Source: Aeromicrobium stalagmiti | GTDB taxonomy: Bacteria; Actinomycetota; Actinomycetes; Propionibacteriales; Nocardioidaceae | DNA length: 64,000 bases | Assembly: GCF_013283745.1 (NCBI RefSeq) | Contig: NZ_JABSTZ010000002.1 | Span: forward strand, 186,001-250,000 | Reading direction: 5' to 3' | The notes under the pieces: generated by a model | What the model was told of the DNA's origin: nothing | The model's database searches: none | The model's input: only the letters and a program-made list of their open reading frames with translations | Shown: positions 55,232-64,000 of the stretch, one piece after another | How the letters are laid out: the number at the start of each line of letters is the position of its first letter | How positions within the stretch are numbered: position 1 is the stretch's first letter | Program-made: the position numbers and the translations under genes

Positions 55232-56076
55232 CAGTCCTCCTGCACGAAATCTATCCCACGGCGTGTGCGTCGCACTGCGGCGAGAAGCACGCGGCCGAGC
55301 ACCGCGACGCCGAAGGCGAGGAGTGCCAGCATGACGATCGTGGGCCCCGGCGGTGTGTCGACCTCATAGCTCGCGACGACGCCCAGGACGGCCGCCAGCA
55401 GGCCCAGCACCATCGCGACGAGATGCGTCGCGCGGAAGCTGCGGGTGAGCTGTTGTGCGGTGGCGACCGGGACGACCATGAGGGCCGACACCAGCAGCAG
55501 GCCGACGGTGCGCATCGCGACGGTGATGGTGACGGCGGCCAGCACCGCGATGAGCAGGCCGTAGAGGCGGACGGGCACACCGCTGACCCGCGCGTGCTCC
55601 TCGTCCTGGCAGACCGCGAACAGCTGGGGCGAGAGCCCGATCGTGAGCAGCAGGACGATCGCGCCGAGGATCGCCACGAGCCACAGGTCGGCGACGGAGA
55701 CGGTCGTGATGGCGCCGAAGAGGTAGCGGTTGAGGGTCGACGCGCTCTCGTCGGCGAGGTTGATCAGCAGGACGCCGCCGGCGATGCCGCCGTAGAACAG
55801 CATCGCCAGGGCCACGTCGGCGCTCGTGCGGCCGTACATCCGCAGCAGCTCGATGACGATCGCGCCGGCGCTGGCGATCAGGACGGCCGTGATCAGGGGC
55901 GCGATGCCCGTGAGCAGGCCGAGCGCGACGCCGGTGAGGGCGACGTGGCCGATGCCGTCGCCCAGCAGGGCGAGCCGCCGCTGGACGAGGAAGGTGCCGA
56001 TCGCCGGGGCCGTCAGGCCGGTGAAGACCGCCGCGATCAGGGCGCGCTGCATGAACTCGTAGTTGAGCAGGTCCAT
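55231..56076 (-). CDS. znuB: Zinc ABC transporter permease ZnuB
   Basis: A 281-residue ABC-3-type permease with eight or nine membrane helices. FMQRALIAAVFTGLTAPAIG at the start and RRLALLGDGIGHVALTGVALG carry the EAA-like loop that contacts the ATPase. It moves Zn2+ (possibly Mn2+) across the cytoplasmic membrane. ATG 56076 shares a base with the znuC stop and is preferred over a GTG 9 nt upstream. Confidence 0.92.
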   Translation of the reverse strand: MDLLNYEFMQRALIAAVFTGLTAPAIGTFLVQRRLALLGDGIGHVALTGVALGLLTGIAPLITAVLIASAGAIVIELLRMYGRTSADVALAMLFYGGIAGGVLLINLADESASTLNRYLFGAITTVSVADLWLVAILGAIVLLLTIGLSPQLFAVCQDEEHARVSGVPVRLYGLLIAVLAAVTITVAMRTVGLLLVSALMVVPVATAQQLTRSFRATHLVAMVLGLLAAVLGVVASYEVDTPPGPTIVMLALLAFGVAVLGRVLLAAVRRTRRGIDFVQED

Positions 56077-56843
56077 CAGCGCCACGGCCCTTCGCCCGAC
56101 AGGGAGTCGTGCTGCGGAGGCTGGCTGCTGTGCAGGTGCGCGTGGGCCTCGTGGTCGTCGGTGCGCAGGTCGGCGACGGGACCGTCGTGCTCGACCCGAC
56201 CGGCGCGCATCACGACGGCGCGATCGATCAGCGGGCGCATCGGGCCGAGCTCGTGCGCGACGAGCAGCACCGAGGTGCCTTCGCTGGCGAGGCCGCCGAG
56301 CACCGCGGCGAGGATCTCGGTGTTCTCGTGGTCGACGCCGGCCGTCGGCTCGTCCATCACGATGAGGTCGGGCTGGGACGCCAGGGCCCGGGCGATCAGC
56401 ACACGCTGCTGCTGGCCACCGGACAGCTCGGTCATGGGGGAGTCATGGCGGTGCGCCAGGCCGATGCGCTCGATCGCCTCGTCGACGGCGACCCGGTCGG
56501 CGCGGGTGCGGAAGCCGACGACAGGACGGCGGGCGAGCCGGCCGCTGGTGACGACCTCGCGCACCGTGGCCGGCACGCCGGCGACGGCGCTCGACCGCTG
56601 CGGCATGTAGCCGACGCGACGCCAGTCGCGGAAGCGAGCCAGGGGCGTCCCGAACAGCTGGATCGACCCCGCGGCGGTCGGCACGAGGCCGACCGTCGCA
56701 CGGACGAGGGTCGACTTGCCGGATCCGTTGGCGCCCAGGAGGGCGACGAACTCGCCGGGAGCGACGTCGAGGTCGACCTGTCGCAGGACAGGTCGACCCG
56801 CGAGGTCGACGTCGATGCCGCGCACGGCGATCGGGGATGTCAT
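56076..56843 (-). CDS. znuC: Zinc ABC transporter ATP-binding protein ZnuC
   Basis: A 255-residue ABC ATPase with Walker A LLGANGSGKSTLVRA, signature ELSGGQQQRVLIARAL, Walker B LIVMDEPTAGVD and a switch histidine in LLVAHELG. A His-rich C-terminal tail (DDHEAHAHLHSSQPPQHD) may bind zinc. It powers ZnuB and overlaps znuA by 4 nt. Confidence 0.94.
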   Translation of the reverse strand: MTSPIAVRGIDVDLAGRPVLRQVDLDVAPGEFVALLGANGSGKSTLVRATVGLVPTAAGSIQLFGTPLARFRDWRRVGYMPQRSSAVAGVPATVREVVTSGRLARRPVVGFRTRADRVAVDEAIERIGLAHRHDSPMTELSGGQQQRVLIARALASQPDLIVMDEPTAGVDHENTEILAAVLGGLASEGTSVLLVAHELGPMRPLIDRAVVMRAGRVEHDGPVADLRTDDHEAHAHLHSSQPPQHDSLSGEGPWR

Positions 56844-57751
56844 GAGCAGTCGTTGGCCTTCTGGAGCTCGGCGAGGTTGTTGCGCATCAGCGTCAGGTAG
56901 GTGTCGTTGCTGGTCTCGTCACTGAGCCCCTCGATGGGGTCGAGCGTAGCCGTCGTCACGCCGGTCTCGTCGGCGACCGTCTTGGCGATCGCCGGGCTGA
57001 CGAGCTCCTCGGTGAAGATCGTCGTGATCCCCTTGGACCGTACGAGCTGGGTGATGTCGGCGAGCTGGCCGGCCGACGGCTCGCTGCTGGGGTCGATGCC
57101 GGCGATCGGGATCTGGGTCAGGCCGTACCGCTCGGCGAGGTAGGCGAACGCAGCGTGGCTCGTGACGATGCTGGTGACCTTGCAGCTCGCGAGGCCGGCC
57201 TCGAAGTCGCTGTCCAGGGTGGTCAGCTCGTCGGTGAGGGCCTTGGCGTTGGCGGCGTAGTCGGCCTCGTGGGCAGGATCGGCCGCGACGAGCGCCTTCT
57301 CGACCTCGGCGGTGATCGTCACCATGTTCTGCGGATCGAGCCACACGTGGGGGTCGACGTCGGCGTGGTCGTGGCCCTCGTCGTCGGCGTGCTCGGCGTC
57401 GTCGAGCAGGGTCAGCTCGCTCGTGACGTCGACGGTCGACGCCTTCGGCCGGTCGGCCTGGTCGATCGCCTCGTCGACCGCTGCCTGGAAGTCCTTCTCG
57501 TAGACGACGACGTCGGCGTCCTGCACCGCGGCGACCTGCTGGGGCTTGAGCTCGAGGTCGTGGGGCTCCGCGCCCGGCGTGGTGAGGTTGGAGACATCGA
57601 CGAAGTCTCCGCCGACCTGCTCGACGACGTACTGGAGCGGGTAGAACGACGCCACGACCTGGGGCTTGGAGGAGCCCGAGCCATCGGTGCCGCAGGCGGT
57701 CAGAGCAAGGGTGAGCGGCAGGGCCGTGAGCAGGGCGATCGACTTCTTCAT
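56840..57751 (-). CDS. znuA: Zinc-binding lipoprotein ZnuA
   Basis: A 303-residue cluster A-I solute-binding lipoprotein. The signal peptide MKKSIALLTALPLTLALTAC ends in the lipobox LTAC. GAEPHDLELKPQQ holds the first metal histidine, and an acidic His-rich loop (HADDEGHDHADVDPHVWLDP) is typical of zinc-binding members. HAAFAYLAERYG and a late aspartate complete the site. ATG 57751 is chosen over two in-frame codons upstream because the signal peptide starts there; the operator overlaps the start. Confidence 0.94.
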   Translation of the reverse strand: MKKSIALLTALPLTLALTACGTDGSGSSKPQVVASFYPLQYVVEQVGGDFVDVSNLTTPGAEPHDLELKPQQVAAVQDADVVVYEKDFQAAVDEAIDQADRPKASTVDVTSELTLLDDAEHADDEGHDHADVDPHVWLDPQNMVTITAEVEKALVAADPAHEADYAANAKALTDELTTLDSDFEAGLASCKVTSIVTSHAAFAYLAERYGLTQIPIAGIDPSSEPSAGQLADITQLVRSKGITTIFTEELVSPAIAKTVADETGVTTATLDPIEGLSDETSNDTYLTLMRNNLAELQKANDCS

Positions 57752-57787
57752 GAGAACGATTCTCATGACGCTGAGAATCATTGTCAA
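57751..57787 (-). promoter_or_regulatory. Two Zur boxes over the znuA promoter
   Basis: TGAGAACGATTCTCA (57751-57765) and TGAGAATCATTGTCA (57772-57786) both match the Zur-type 7-1-7 palindrome. On the minus strand they cover a -35 TTGACA (57782-57787) and, 17 bp on, a -10 GAGAAT (57759-57764). The -10 lies 7 nt from the znuA ATG, so the transcript is probably leaderless and both boxes would block RNA polymerase when zinc is plentiful. Confidence 0.82.
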
Positions 57788-57921
57788 ATCCGCGGAGTGC
57801 TCGACGGGCGCCCGGGAGCGGCGGCCTGGCAGCGGGCTAAAGTGGGCCGGACCCTCGGGCGTGCGTCATCACGATGACGCGCACAGGCCCGCCGACACCC
57901 AGCCGGATTGGAAACATCCCC

Positions 57922-59307
<1,386 letters not shown>

Positions 59308-59332
59308 ACCGGTCGTGGCAGACAATCGGCGC

Positions 59333-59932
59333 GTGACGTCAACAAGAATCTGCGCCGCGCGGGTCGCTGCCGCGTCGGTCGCGGCGGCTCTCGTGCTGGT
59401 CGGCTGCTCGTCGGGATCGGATGCCAAGAAGACGTCGGACGCCGTCCCCGTGCCGAAGGGCTTCGACGTGCCGGCGGGCGTGAAGCTCACCCCGGGCGGC
59501 ACGAAGCTCACCGAGGACCAGCCGGCGAGCGTCATCTACCAGGTCGGTGACCGGGCAGCGAGTGCCGTCACCGTCACCGTGGCCCAGGTCAAGAAGGGCT
59601 CGATGGACGACTTCCGGTTCTTCTCGCTCGACGCCGAGACCAAGAAGGCGACGCCGTTCTACGTCACGGTCAAGGTCAGGAACGAGGGCCCCGCCGGGCT
59701 CGGTGGAGCTGCCCTGCCGATCTACGCCCACGACGACAGCAACACCAACATCCCGGCCAACGACATCGTCGGCACGTTCAAGCCCTGCCCGACCTCGACG
59801 CTCCCCAAGAGCTTCCTCCCGGGCTCGTCGGCCGAGCTGTGCCTGGTCTACCTCGTGCCGAGGGGTCGGGCGCTCGTCTCGGTCGACCTGCAGACCGGGT
59901 CGACGAAGGACGCCATCACCTGGCAGCCCTGA
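59333..59932 (+). CDS. Lipoprotein of unknown function, 199 aa
   Basis: Signal peptide with lipobox LVGC near residue 23 (ALVLVGCSSGSDAKK). The mature part is a beta-rich domain with two cysteines (FKPCPTS and AELCLVYLV), possibly an Ig-like fold similar to DUF4352-type extracellular proteins (FYVTVKVRNEGPAGLGG). GTG 59333 lies 25 nt after glyS. Function unknown. Confidence 0.65.
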   Translation: MTSTRICAARVAAASVAAALVLVGCSSGSDAKKTSDAVPVPKGFDVPAGVKLTPGGTKLTEDQPASVIYQVGDRAASAVTVTVAQVKKGSMDDFRFFSLDAETKKATPFYVTVKVRNEGPAGLGGAALPIYAHDDSNTNIPANDIVGTFKPCPTSTLPKSFLPGSSAELCLVYLVPRGRALVSVDLQTGSTKDAITWQP

Positions 59933-59948
59933 TCATGACCTGCCCTCC

Positions 59949-60030
59949 CGCGAGTGGCGCAATCTGGAGAAAGTGAGACGGCGCGTCGTCCACAATTGCG
60001 CCACTCGGGGAGTGGTTTGCGCCACTCGCG
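59949..60030. repeat. Three copies of a GAGTGGCGCAA repeat, one forward and two reversed
   Basis: CGCGAGTGGCGCAAT at 59949-59963; inverted copies ATTGCGCCACTCG at 59995-60007 and TTTGCGCCACTCGCG at 60016-60030. Together they can form alternative hairpins between the lipoprotein gene and dus. It may act as terminator or as an interspersed element; it is unrelated to the 22-bp repeat of the Nit1C borders. Confidence 0.7.
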
Positions 60031-60077
60031 CGACAGGTTGCGGATCGACCTCCCGGGGCGTCAGGGACAATGGAGGC

Positions 60078-61220
60078 ATGTCCATCGCCGCGCTGCCCCG
60101 ATCCCTGCGGCTCGGTGACCTCGAGGTCGAGACGCCGGTCGTGCTTGCTCCGATGGCAGGCGTCACCAACGCGGCGTTCCGCCAGCTCTGCGCCGAGCAG
60201 GGTGCGGGCCTGTATGTCTGCGAGATGATCACGTCGCGCGGCATCGTCGAGGGCGACAAGACCAGCCTGGCGATGCTGACGTTCGCGCCCAACGAGCAGT
60301 TCAGGTCGGTGCAGCTGTACGGCATCGACCCCGACACGATCGGGCGCGCGGTCGAGATCCTGTGCGCCGAGCACGGCGTCGACCACGTCGACCTCAACTT
60401 CGGCTGCCCCGTGCCGAAGGTGACCCGCAAGGGCGGGGGAGCGGCCCTGCCGTGGAAGGACCTCCTGCTGGGCCAGATCCTGACCTCGGCCGTCGCGGCC
60501 GCCGCGCCGTACGGCGTGCCGGTGACGATGAAGACCCGCAAGGGCATCGACGACGACCACCTCACCTATCTCGACGCCGGGCGCATCGCTGAAGACACCG
60601 GCTGCGCCGCCATCGCCCTGCACGGCCGCACCGCGGTGCAGCACTACTCGGGCCGTGCCGACTGGGCGTCGATTGCCGAGCTCAAGGCGTCCGTCGGCAT
60701 TCCCGTGCTGGGCAACGGCGACATCTGGGAGGCCGCCGACGCGATCCGCATGGTCGAGGAGACCGGCTGCGACGGGGTCGTCGTCGGTCGCGGCTGCCTG
60801 GGACGTCCGTGGCTGTTCCGTGACCTCGCGGCGGCGTTCGCGGGCGAGACCGTCGTCGAGCTGCCGACCCTCGGCGAGGTCGCTGCCGTGATGCGGCGGC
60901 ACGCCGAGCTGCTCGGCGGCGTGATGGGCGAGGAGCGGGGCTGCATCGAGTTCCGCAAGCACATCGCCTGGTACCTCAAGGGCTTCGCCGCCGGCAAGGA
61001 CGTCCGTAGCAGCCTCGGCATGGTGTCGTCGTACGCGCAGCTCGACGACCTGCTGGACCGTCTCGACCCCACGGAGGCCTATCCCGTCGGCGAGCTCGGC
61101 ACCCCGCGCGGTCGCCAGGGCACGCCCAAGCGGGTCTCGGTGCCCGACGGCTGGCTCGACTCGCGGCTCGTCGACGCCCCGCTCGACCCGCTCGCGGAGG
61201 ACGGCACCTCCGGGGGCTGA
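60078..61220 (+). CDS. tRNA-dihydrouridine synthase
   Basis: Reduces uridines in tRNA D-loops using FMN and NADPH. At 380 residues it is the DusB-like bacterial type, with LAPMAGVTNAAFRQLCAEQG, the catalytic Cys in NFGCPVPKVTRKGGGAALP, and the FMN-phosphate site GNGDIW...GVVVGRGCLG. The exact modified position is not derivable. ATG 60078 follows TGGAGGC. Confidence 0.93.
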   Translation: MSIAALPRSLRLGDLEVETPVVLAPMAGVTNAAFRQLCAEQGAGLYVCEMITSRGIVEGDKTSLAMLTFAPNEQFRSVQLYGIDPDTIGRAVEILCAEHGVDHVDLNFGCPVPKVTRKGGGAALPWKDLLLGQILTSAVAAAAPYGVPVTMKTRKGIDDDHLTYLDAGRIAEDTGCAAIALHGRTAVQHYSGRADWASIAELKASVGIPVLGNGDIWEAADAIRMVEETGCDGVVVGRGCLGRPWLFRDLAAAFAGETVVELPTLGEVAAVMRRHAELLGGVMGEERGCIEFRKHIAWYLKGFAAGKDVRSSLGMVSSYAQLDDLLDRLDPTEAYPVGELGTPRGRQGTPKRVSVPDGWLDSRLVDAPLDPLAEDGTSGG

Positions 61221-61288
61221 CGGCGTCGCCGGAAATAGTCTCTGGAAAAGTGCAAGAACGGGTGGCTCCGGTGATCTGAACCGTAGAT

Positions 61289-61307
61289 GGCACGTGATGG
61301 ACGTGCC
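61289..61307. promoter_or_regulatory. Inverted repeat GGCACGT-N5-ACGTGCC upstream of the ELWxxDGT gene
   Basis: Seven-base arms with a 5-nt spacer end 21 nt before the ATG at 61329. It could be an operator or a 5' UTR hairpin. AAAGGA follows as ribosome site. Confidence 0.45.
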
Positions 61308-61328
61308 CCACGGCAAAGGATCACGACC

Positions 61329-63248
61329 ATGAGCAACCTCATCGCCAAGACCATCGGGACGGCGGCCGCAGCGGCCGTCGCGTCGACCATCCTGGGCGTC
61401 ACGCCGGCATCGGCGGCCACCCCCGGCCCCACCTATCTCGCGACCCTCGGCGAGGTCGGGACGATCGCCTCGCTCGAGTCCGTCGACATGAACGGCTACG
61501 TCCTGCTCGCCGGCGGTCCCGGCGGCGGCACCGAGCTCTACCGGACCAACGGCAACCTGGGCTCCGTCGCGGCGGTCAAGGACATCAACCCCGGCAACGC
61601 CGGCAGTGCTCCCCGCCTGCTGACCCGTGCCGGCAGCACGGCGTTCTTCGTCGCGACGACGGCCGCCCACGGCCGCGAGCTGTGGAGGTCGAACGGCACG
61701 GCCGCGGGCACCACCGAGGTCGAGGACCTCGTGGCGGGCGCGGCCGGCGCCGAGATCGACGCGATCGCCGCGCTGGGCAACCAGGTGGTGTTCTCCGCGA
61801 ACGTCCAGGCCACCGGCGGCGACGAGCCGCACATCTCCGACGGCACCGCCGACGGAACCCAGCAGCTCAAGGACATCAACCCCTCGGGCAGCTCGACGCC
61901 GCGGGGCTTCACGACGATCGGCGGCCTGACGTTCTTCTCCGCCGACGACGGCACCCACGGCCGTGAGCTGTGGCGCACCGACGGCACGCCCGAGGGCACG
62001 ATCATGGTCGAGGACACCAACCCCGGCGCGTCGGGCAGCTCGCCGGACGAGCTGACCGCGGCCGGCAACGTGCTCTACTTCGACGCGGTGACGGCGAACG
62101 GCTCGGAGCCCTTCCGCTCCACCGGGTCAGCGGCCAGCACCTACCAGCTCAAGGACATCTTCGCCGGCGGTGGCAGCAGCCAGGCGAGCGGCTTCACCCA
62201 GGCCGGCGGCGTCACCTACTTCTCGGCCCGCAGCGAGGCCGGCGGCTTCGAGCTCTGGCGCACCGACGGCACCCCGGCCGGCACCAGCCTGGTCGAGGAC
62301 ATCCTGCCCGGCGCAGGCAGCTCGACGCCGAACGAGATCACGGCCCTCGGGTCGAAGGTCATCTTCCGCGCGGGTGAGACCGACGACAACACCGAGCTGT
62401 GGACCAGCGACGGCACTGCAGCCGGCACCGTGCTGCTGAAGGACGTCCGTCCCGGCGCGCTCGGCGGCAGCCCGCAGCGGTTCGTCGTCAACGGTGGCCG
62501 GGCCGTCTTCTCCGCCAACGACGGCGTCTCCGGCCAGGAGCTGTGGGTCACCGACGGCACGATCGGCGGCACCGCCGAGGTCAAGGACATCGTGCCCGGC
62601 AGCGCGTCGAGCACGCCCACCCCGGTGGGCACCGTCGCAGGAGTCGTCGTGTTCCGCGTCTTCTTCAACGAGACGAGCAGCCTGTGGAGCGTGGCCCCGA
62701 GCACCCTGGACGTCGTGACGTCCTCGACGCCCGACATCAACGGTGAGCGTCGCGTGGCCAAGACCCTCAAGGCCGACGCCGGCGCCTGGGAGGCCGGAGC
62801 GACGCTGAGCTACCAGTGGCTGCGCGACGGAAGCCCGATCGACGGAGCCACGGCCTCGTCGTACAAGCTGACCACGAGCAACGTGGGCAAGAAGGTCTCG
62901 GTGCGCGTCTCGGGTGCCAAGAACGGCAAGGTCACCGGGGTCCGCGTGTCGAGCGCCTCGACGATCAAGGCCGGCATCCAGGTCCACCGCCCCACGCCGT
63001 CGATCGTGGGCACCGCCAAGGTCGGCAACACGCTGAAGATCAAGGCCCGCACGTACGACAGCGGCGTCTCGAAGTCGTACCAGTGGCTGCGGGACGGCAA
63101 GGCGATCAGCGGCAGCTCGGCACAGAAGTCGAGCTACAAGGTCCGCTCGGCCGACAAGGGTCACCGCATCTCGGTGAAGGTGACTGCGACGAAGACGGCG
63201 TACGAGTCGTTCACCCGCACGTCGGCCAAGACGAGCAAGGTCTCGTAG
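61329..63248 (+). CDS. Secreted ELWxxDGT-repeat protein with C-terminal Ig-like domains
   Basis: A 639-residue exported protein. The signal peptide spans residues 1-30 (AAAAAVASTILG, then TPASAA). Eight repeats of about 45-50 residues follow, each with a core like RELWRTDGTPEGT-VEDTNPG; copies 3 and 5 read EPHISDGT and EPFRSTGS. This is the beta-propeller-like ELWxxDGT family. The end carries two similar Ig-like domains (TLSYQWLRDGSPIDG and SKSYQWLRDGKAISG, about residues 470-555 and 556-639). A surface or secreted binding protein of unknown ligand; the last domain is Lys-rich. A terminator follows. Confidence 0.85.
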   Translation: MSNLIAKTIGTAAAAAVASTILGVTPASAATPGPTYLATLGEVGTIASLESVDMNGYVLLAGGPGGGTELYRTNGNLGSVAAVKDINPGNAGSAPRLLTRAGSTAFFVATTAAHGRELWRSNGTAAGTTEVEDLVAGAAGAEIDAIAALGNQVVFSANVQATGGDEPHISDGTADGTQQLKDINPSGSSTPRGFTTIGGLTFFSADDGTHGRELWRTDGTPEGTIMVEDTNPGASGSSPDELTAAGNVLYFDAVTANGSEPFRSTGSAASTYQLKDIFAGGGSSQASGFTQAGGVTYFSARSEAGGFELWRTDGTPAGTSLVEDILPGAGSSTPNEITALGSKVIFRAGETDDNTELWTSDGTAAGTVLLKDVRPGALGGSPQRFVVNGGRAVFSANDGVSGQELWVTDGTIGGTAEVKDIVPGSASSTPTPVGTVAGVVVFRVFFNETSSLWSVAPSTLDVVTSSTPDINGERRVAKTLKADAGAWEAGATLSYQWLRDGSPIDGATASSYKLTTSNVGKKVSVRVSGAKNGKVTGVRVSSASTIKAGIQVHRPTPSIVGTAKVGNTLKIKARTYDSGVSKSYQWLRDGKAISGSSAQKSSYKVRSADKGHRISVKVTATKTAYESFTRTSAKTSKVS

Positions 63249-63260
63249 GCGTTCGCGCAG

Positions 63261-63292
63261 CGGTGGCCGTCCCTCTCGGGGGACGGCCACCG
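63261..63292. terminator. Bidirectional terminator after the ELWxxDGT gene
   Basis: A perfect 13-bp stem (63261-63273 with 63280-63292) with a 6-nt loop, between converging genes. No T-run on the plus side; the stem alone probably suffices. Confidence 0.75.
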
Positions 63293-63306
63293 TCGTGCGT
63301 CGAGGC

Positions 63307-64000
63307 TCAGGCGCGGGACGCCCTCGCGCGAGCGAGCTGGGCGAGGAGGGCGTCGCGGGCAGCGCGCTCGTCGAGGTGCCGGCCGTCGGCGTCGACCGGA
63401 CCCTTGGGCGTGTGCACCTCGACGGTGGCCACACGTCGCCGGCGCTGCAGGGGACCCTGCCGGAGCTCGACCGACTGGGTCTTGCTGTGCGGGACGATGC
63501 TCGTGGTGCGCTCGATCCAGCCCTCGTGGGCGACGAAGGTGATCTCGTCGGCGGCGATCCAGCGATAGCGCCACCCGACGGGGGCGAACGGCCACGAGCG
63601 TCGGGGGGCGCGGGTCAGGACGAGGTCGCGGGTCGACGCGTGCGGGATGAGCTCGGCGATGACCGCGGCGGCGAGCGCCGGATCGGCGATGGGCAGCAGC
63701 GTCGACGAGGAGTTGTCGCCCTGGTCGTCGCCCTGCGCCGCGTAGCCGGCGATGTCGACCTCGAGGCGCTGCCAGCCGAGCCGCCGCCAGACGAAGGGCT
63801 CCTTGACCGCGATTCCCTGCACCCGGTTGAACGGGATCGTCTGCGAGGTCCGCGAGAGCAGGCCGCGCTCGATGCGCAGGCCGCGCTCGCCCCGCGAGAG
63901 GGTGAAGTCCCACTGCTGCAGCACGCGCAGGGCGATGATCTGGGCAAGCCACGACCCGAGCGGGATGATGCCGCCGAGCGCGACGACGACCTGTCCGAAC
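63307..64000 (-). CDS. PH-domain (bPH2/YdbT-like) membrane protein, 5' end cut by the window
   Basis: The frame stays open to the last base, so the N-terminal part lies beyond the window. It includes a membrane segment (VVVALGGIIPLGSWLAQIIAL, interrupted here at 63930-63990) and bPH2-type modules: DFTLSRGERGLRIERGLLS, QTIPFNRVQGIAVKEPFV and GWRYRWIAADEITFVAHEGWIERTT separate repeated PH-like folds. Proteins of this type (DUF304/YdbT) usually occur as pairs; function is unclear. Confidence 0.78.
   Translation of the reverse strand, partial: FGQVVVALGGIIPLGSWLAQIIALRVLQQWDFTLSRGERGLRIERGLLSRTSQTIPFNRVQGIAVKEPFVWRRLGWQRLEVDIAGYAAQGDDQGDNSSSTLLPIADPALAAAVIAELIPHASTRDLVLTRAPRRSWPFAPVGWRYRWIAADEITFVAHEGWIERTTSIVPHSKTQSVELRQGPLQRRRRVATVEVHTPKGPVDADGRHLDERAARDALLAQLARARASRA

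Noticed and set aside
57861..57885. T-box or riboswitch in front of glyS
   Set aside because: There is a hairpin, but no GGGTGGNACCGCG T-box segment nor a glycine-aptamer pattern could be seen.

Overview
The window comes from a high-GC actinobacterium. Frequent GTG starts, ATGA or 1-nt gene overlaps, promoters whose -10 box lies 6-10 nt from the start codon (leaderless messages), a LexA box of the TCGAAC-N4-GTTCGA type, a GlnR-type box, a mycothiol-dependent-enzyme relative and a DUF222/HNH gene all fit this. A Nocardioidaceae member such as Aeromicrobium is my best guess from gene content; no rRNA or tRNA gene was recognised that could confirm it. Both ends are cut inside genes (ligA at the left, a PH-domain membrane protein at the right).

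Layout. 1-8.2 kb: ligA, small hypotheticals, an RluA pseudouridine synthase, a fused regulator-like/thioredoxin-reductase-like flavoprotein and an alpha/beta hydrolase. 8.3-12.7 kb: gatCAB (Gln-tRNA/Asn-tRNA amidotransferase) and a membrane GGDEF protein. 12.8-17.7 kb: a DUF1540 protein, a hydrolase, a DUF222-HNH gene with an SOS box, and a divergent ATP-grasp / SatD pair with twin operators. 17.8-27 kb: ilvD, two paralogous lipoproteins around an atypical SDR, then a leader peptide with terminator attenuator and ilvB-ilvN-ilvC. 27-30 kb: TPP riboswitch and thiM-thiE-thiD-tenA. 30.1-40 kb: a ten-gene Nit1C-type (MSMEG_0565-0572 / Sll0783-like) nitrilase cluster. 40.2-46.7 kb: a secreted phytase-like esterase, a MocR regulator with its YczE-type membrane partner, a degenerate GGDEF-EAL protein and an O-methyltransferase. 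46.8-53.4 kb: leuB (with leader peptide, hairpin and a 31-aa ORF), ilvE, aspA, and cimA behind an Ile-rich leader and terminator. 54.2-57.8 kb: zinc uptake operon znuA-znuC-znuB-zur with two Zur boxes. 57.9-64 kb: glyS, lipoprotein, dus, an ELWxxDGT-repeat secreted protein and the truncated PH-domain protein.

Two themes stand out. First, branched-chain amino acid synthesis is spread over three loci (ilvD; ilvBNC; leuB-ilvE plus cimA), and three of the transcription units begin with a tiny ORF rich in Leu/Val/Ile followed by a hairpin, so translation-coupled attenuation seems to be the common control. cimA supplies a threonine-independent route to isoleucine. Second, the Nit1C-type cluster has a site resembling a GlnR operator upstream, an active nitrilase (E43/K116/C148) and also a second nitrilase-fold protein whose catalytic Glu and Cys are both Asp. 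It is extended by a coupled glycosyltransferase and acyl-CoA-ligase-like enzyme, and is bracketed by arrays of the same 22-bp repeat, inverted at the left border and direct at the right. This is the part of the window most likely to hold an incompletely described pathway.
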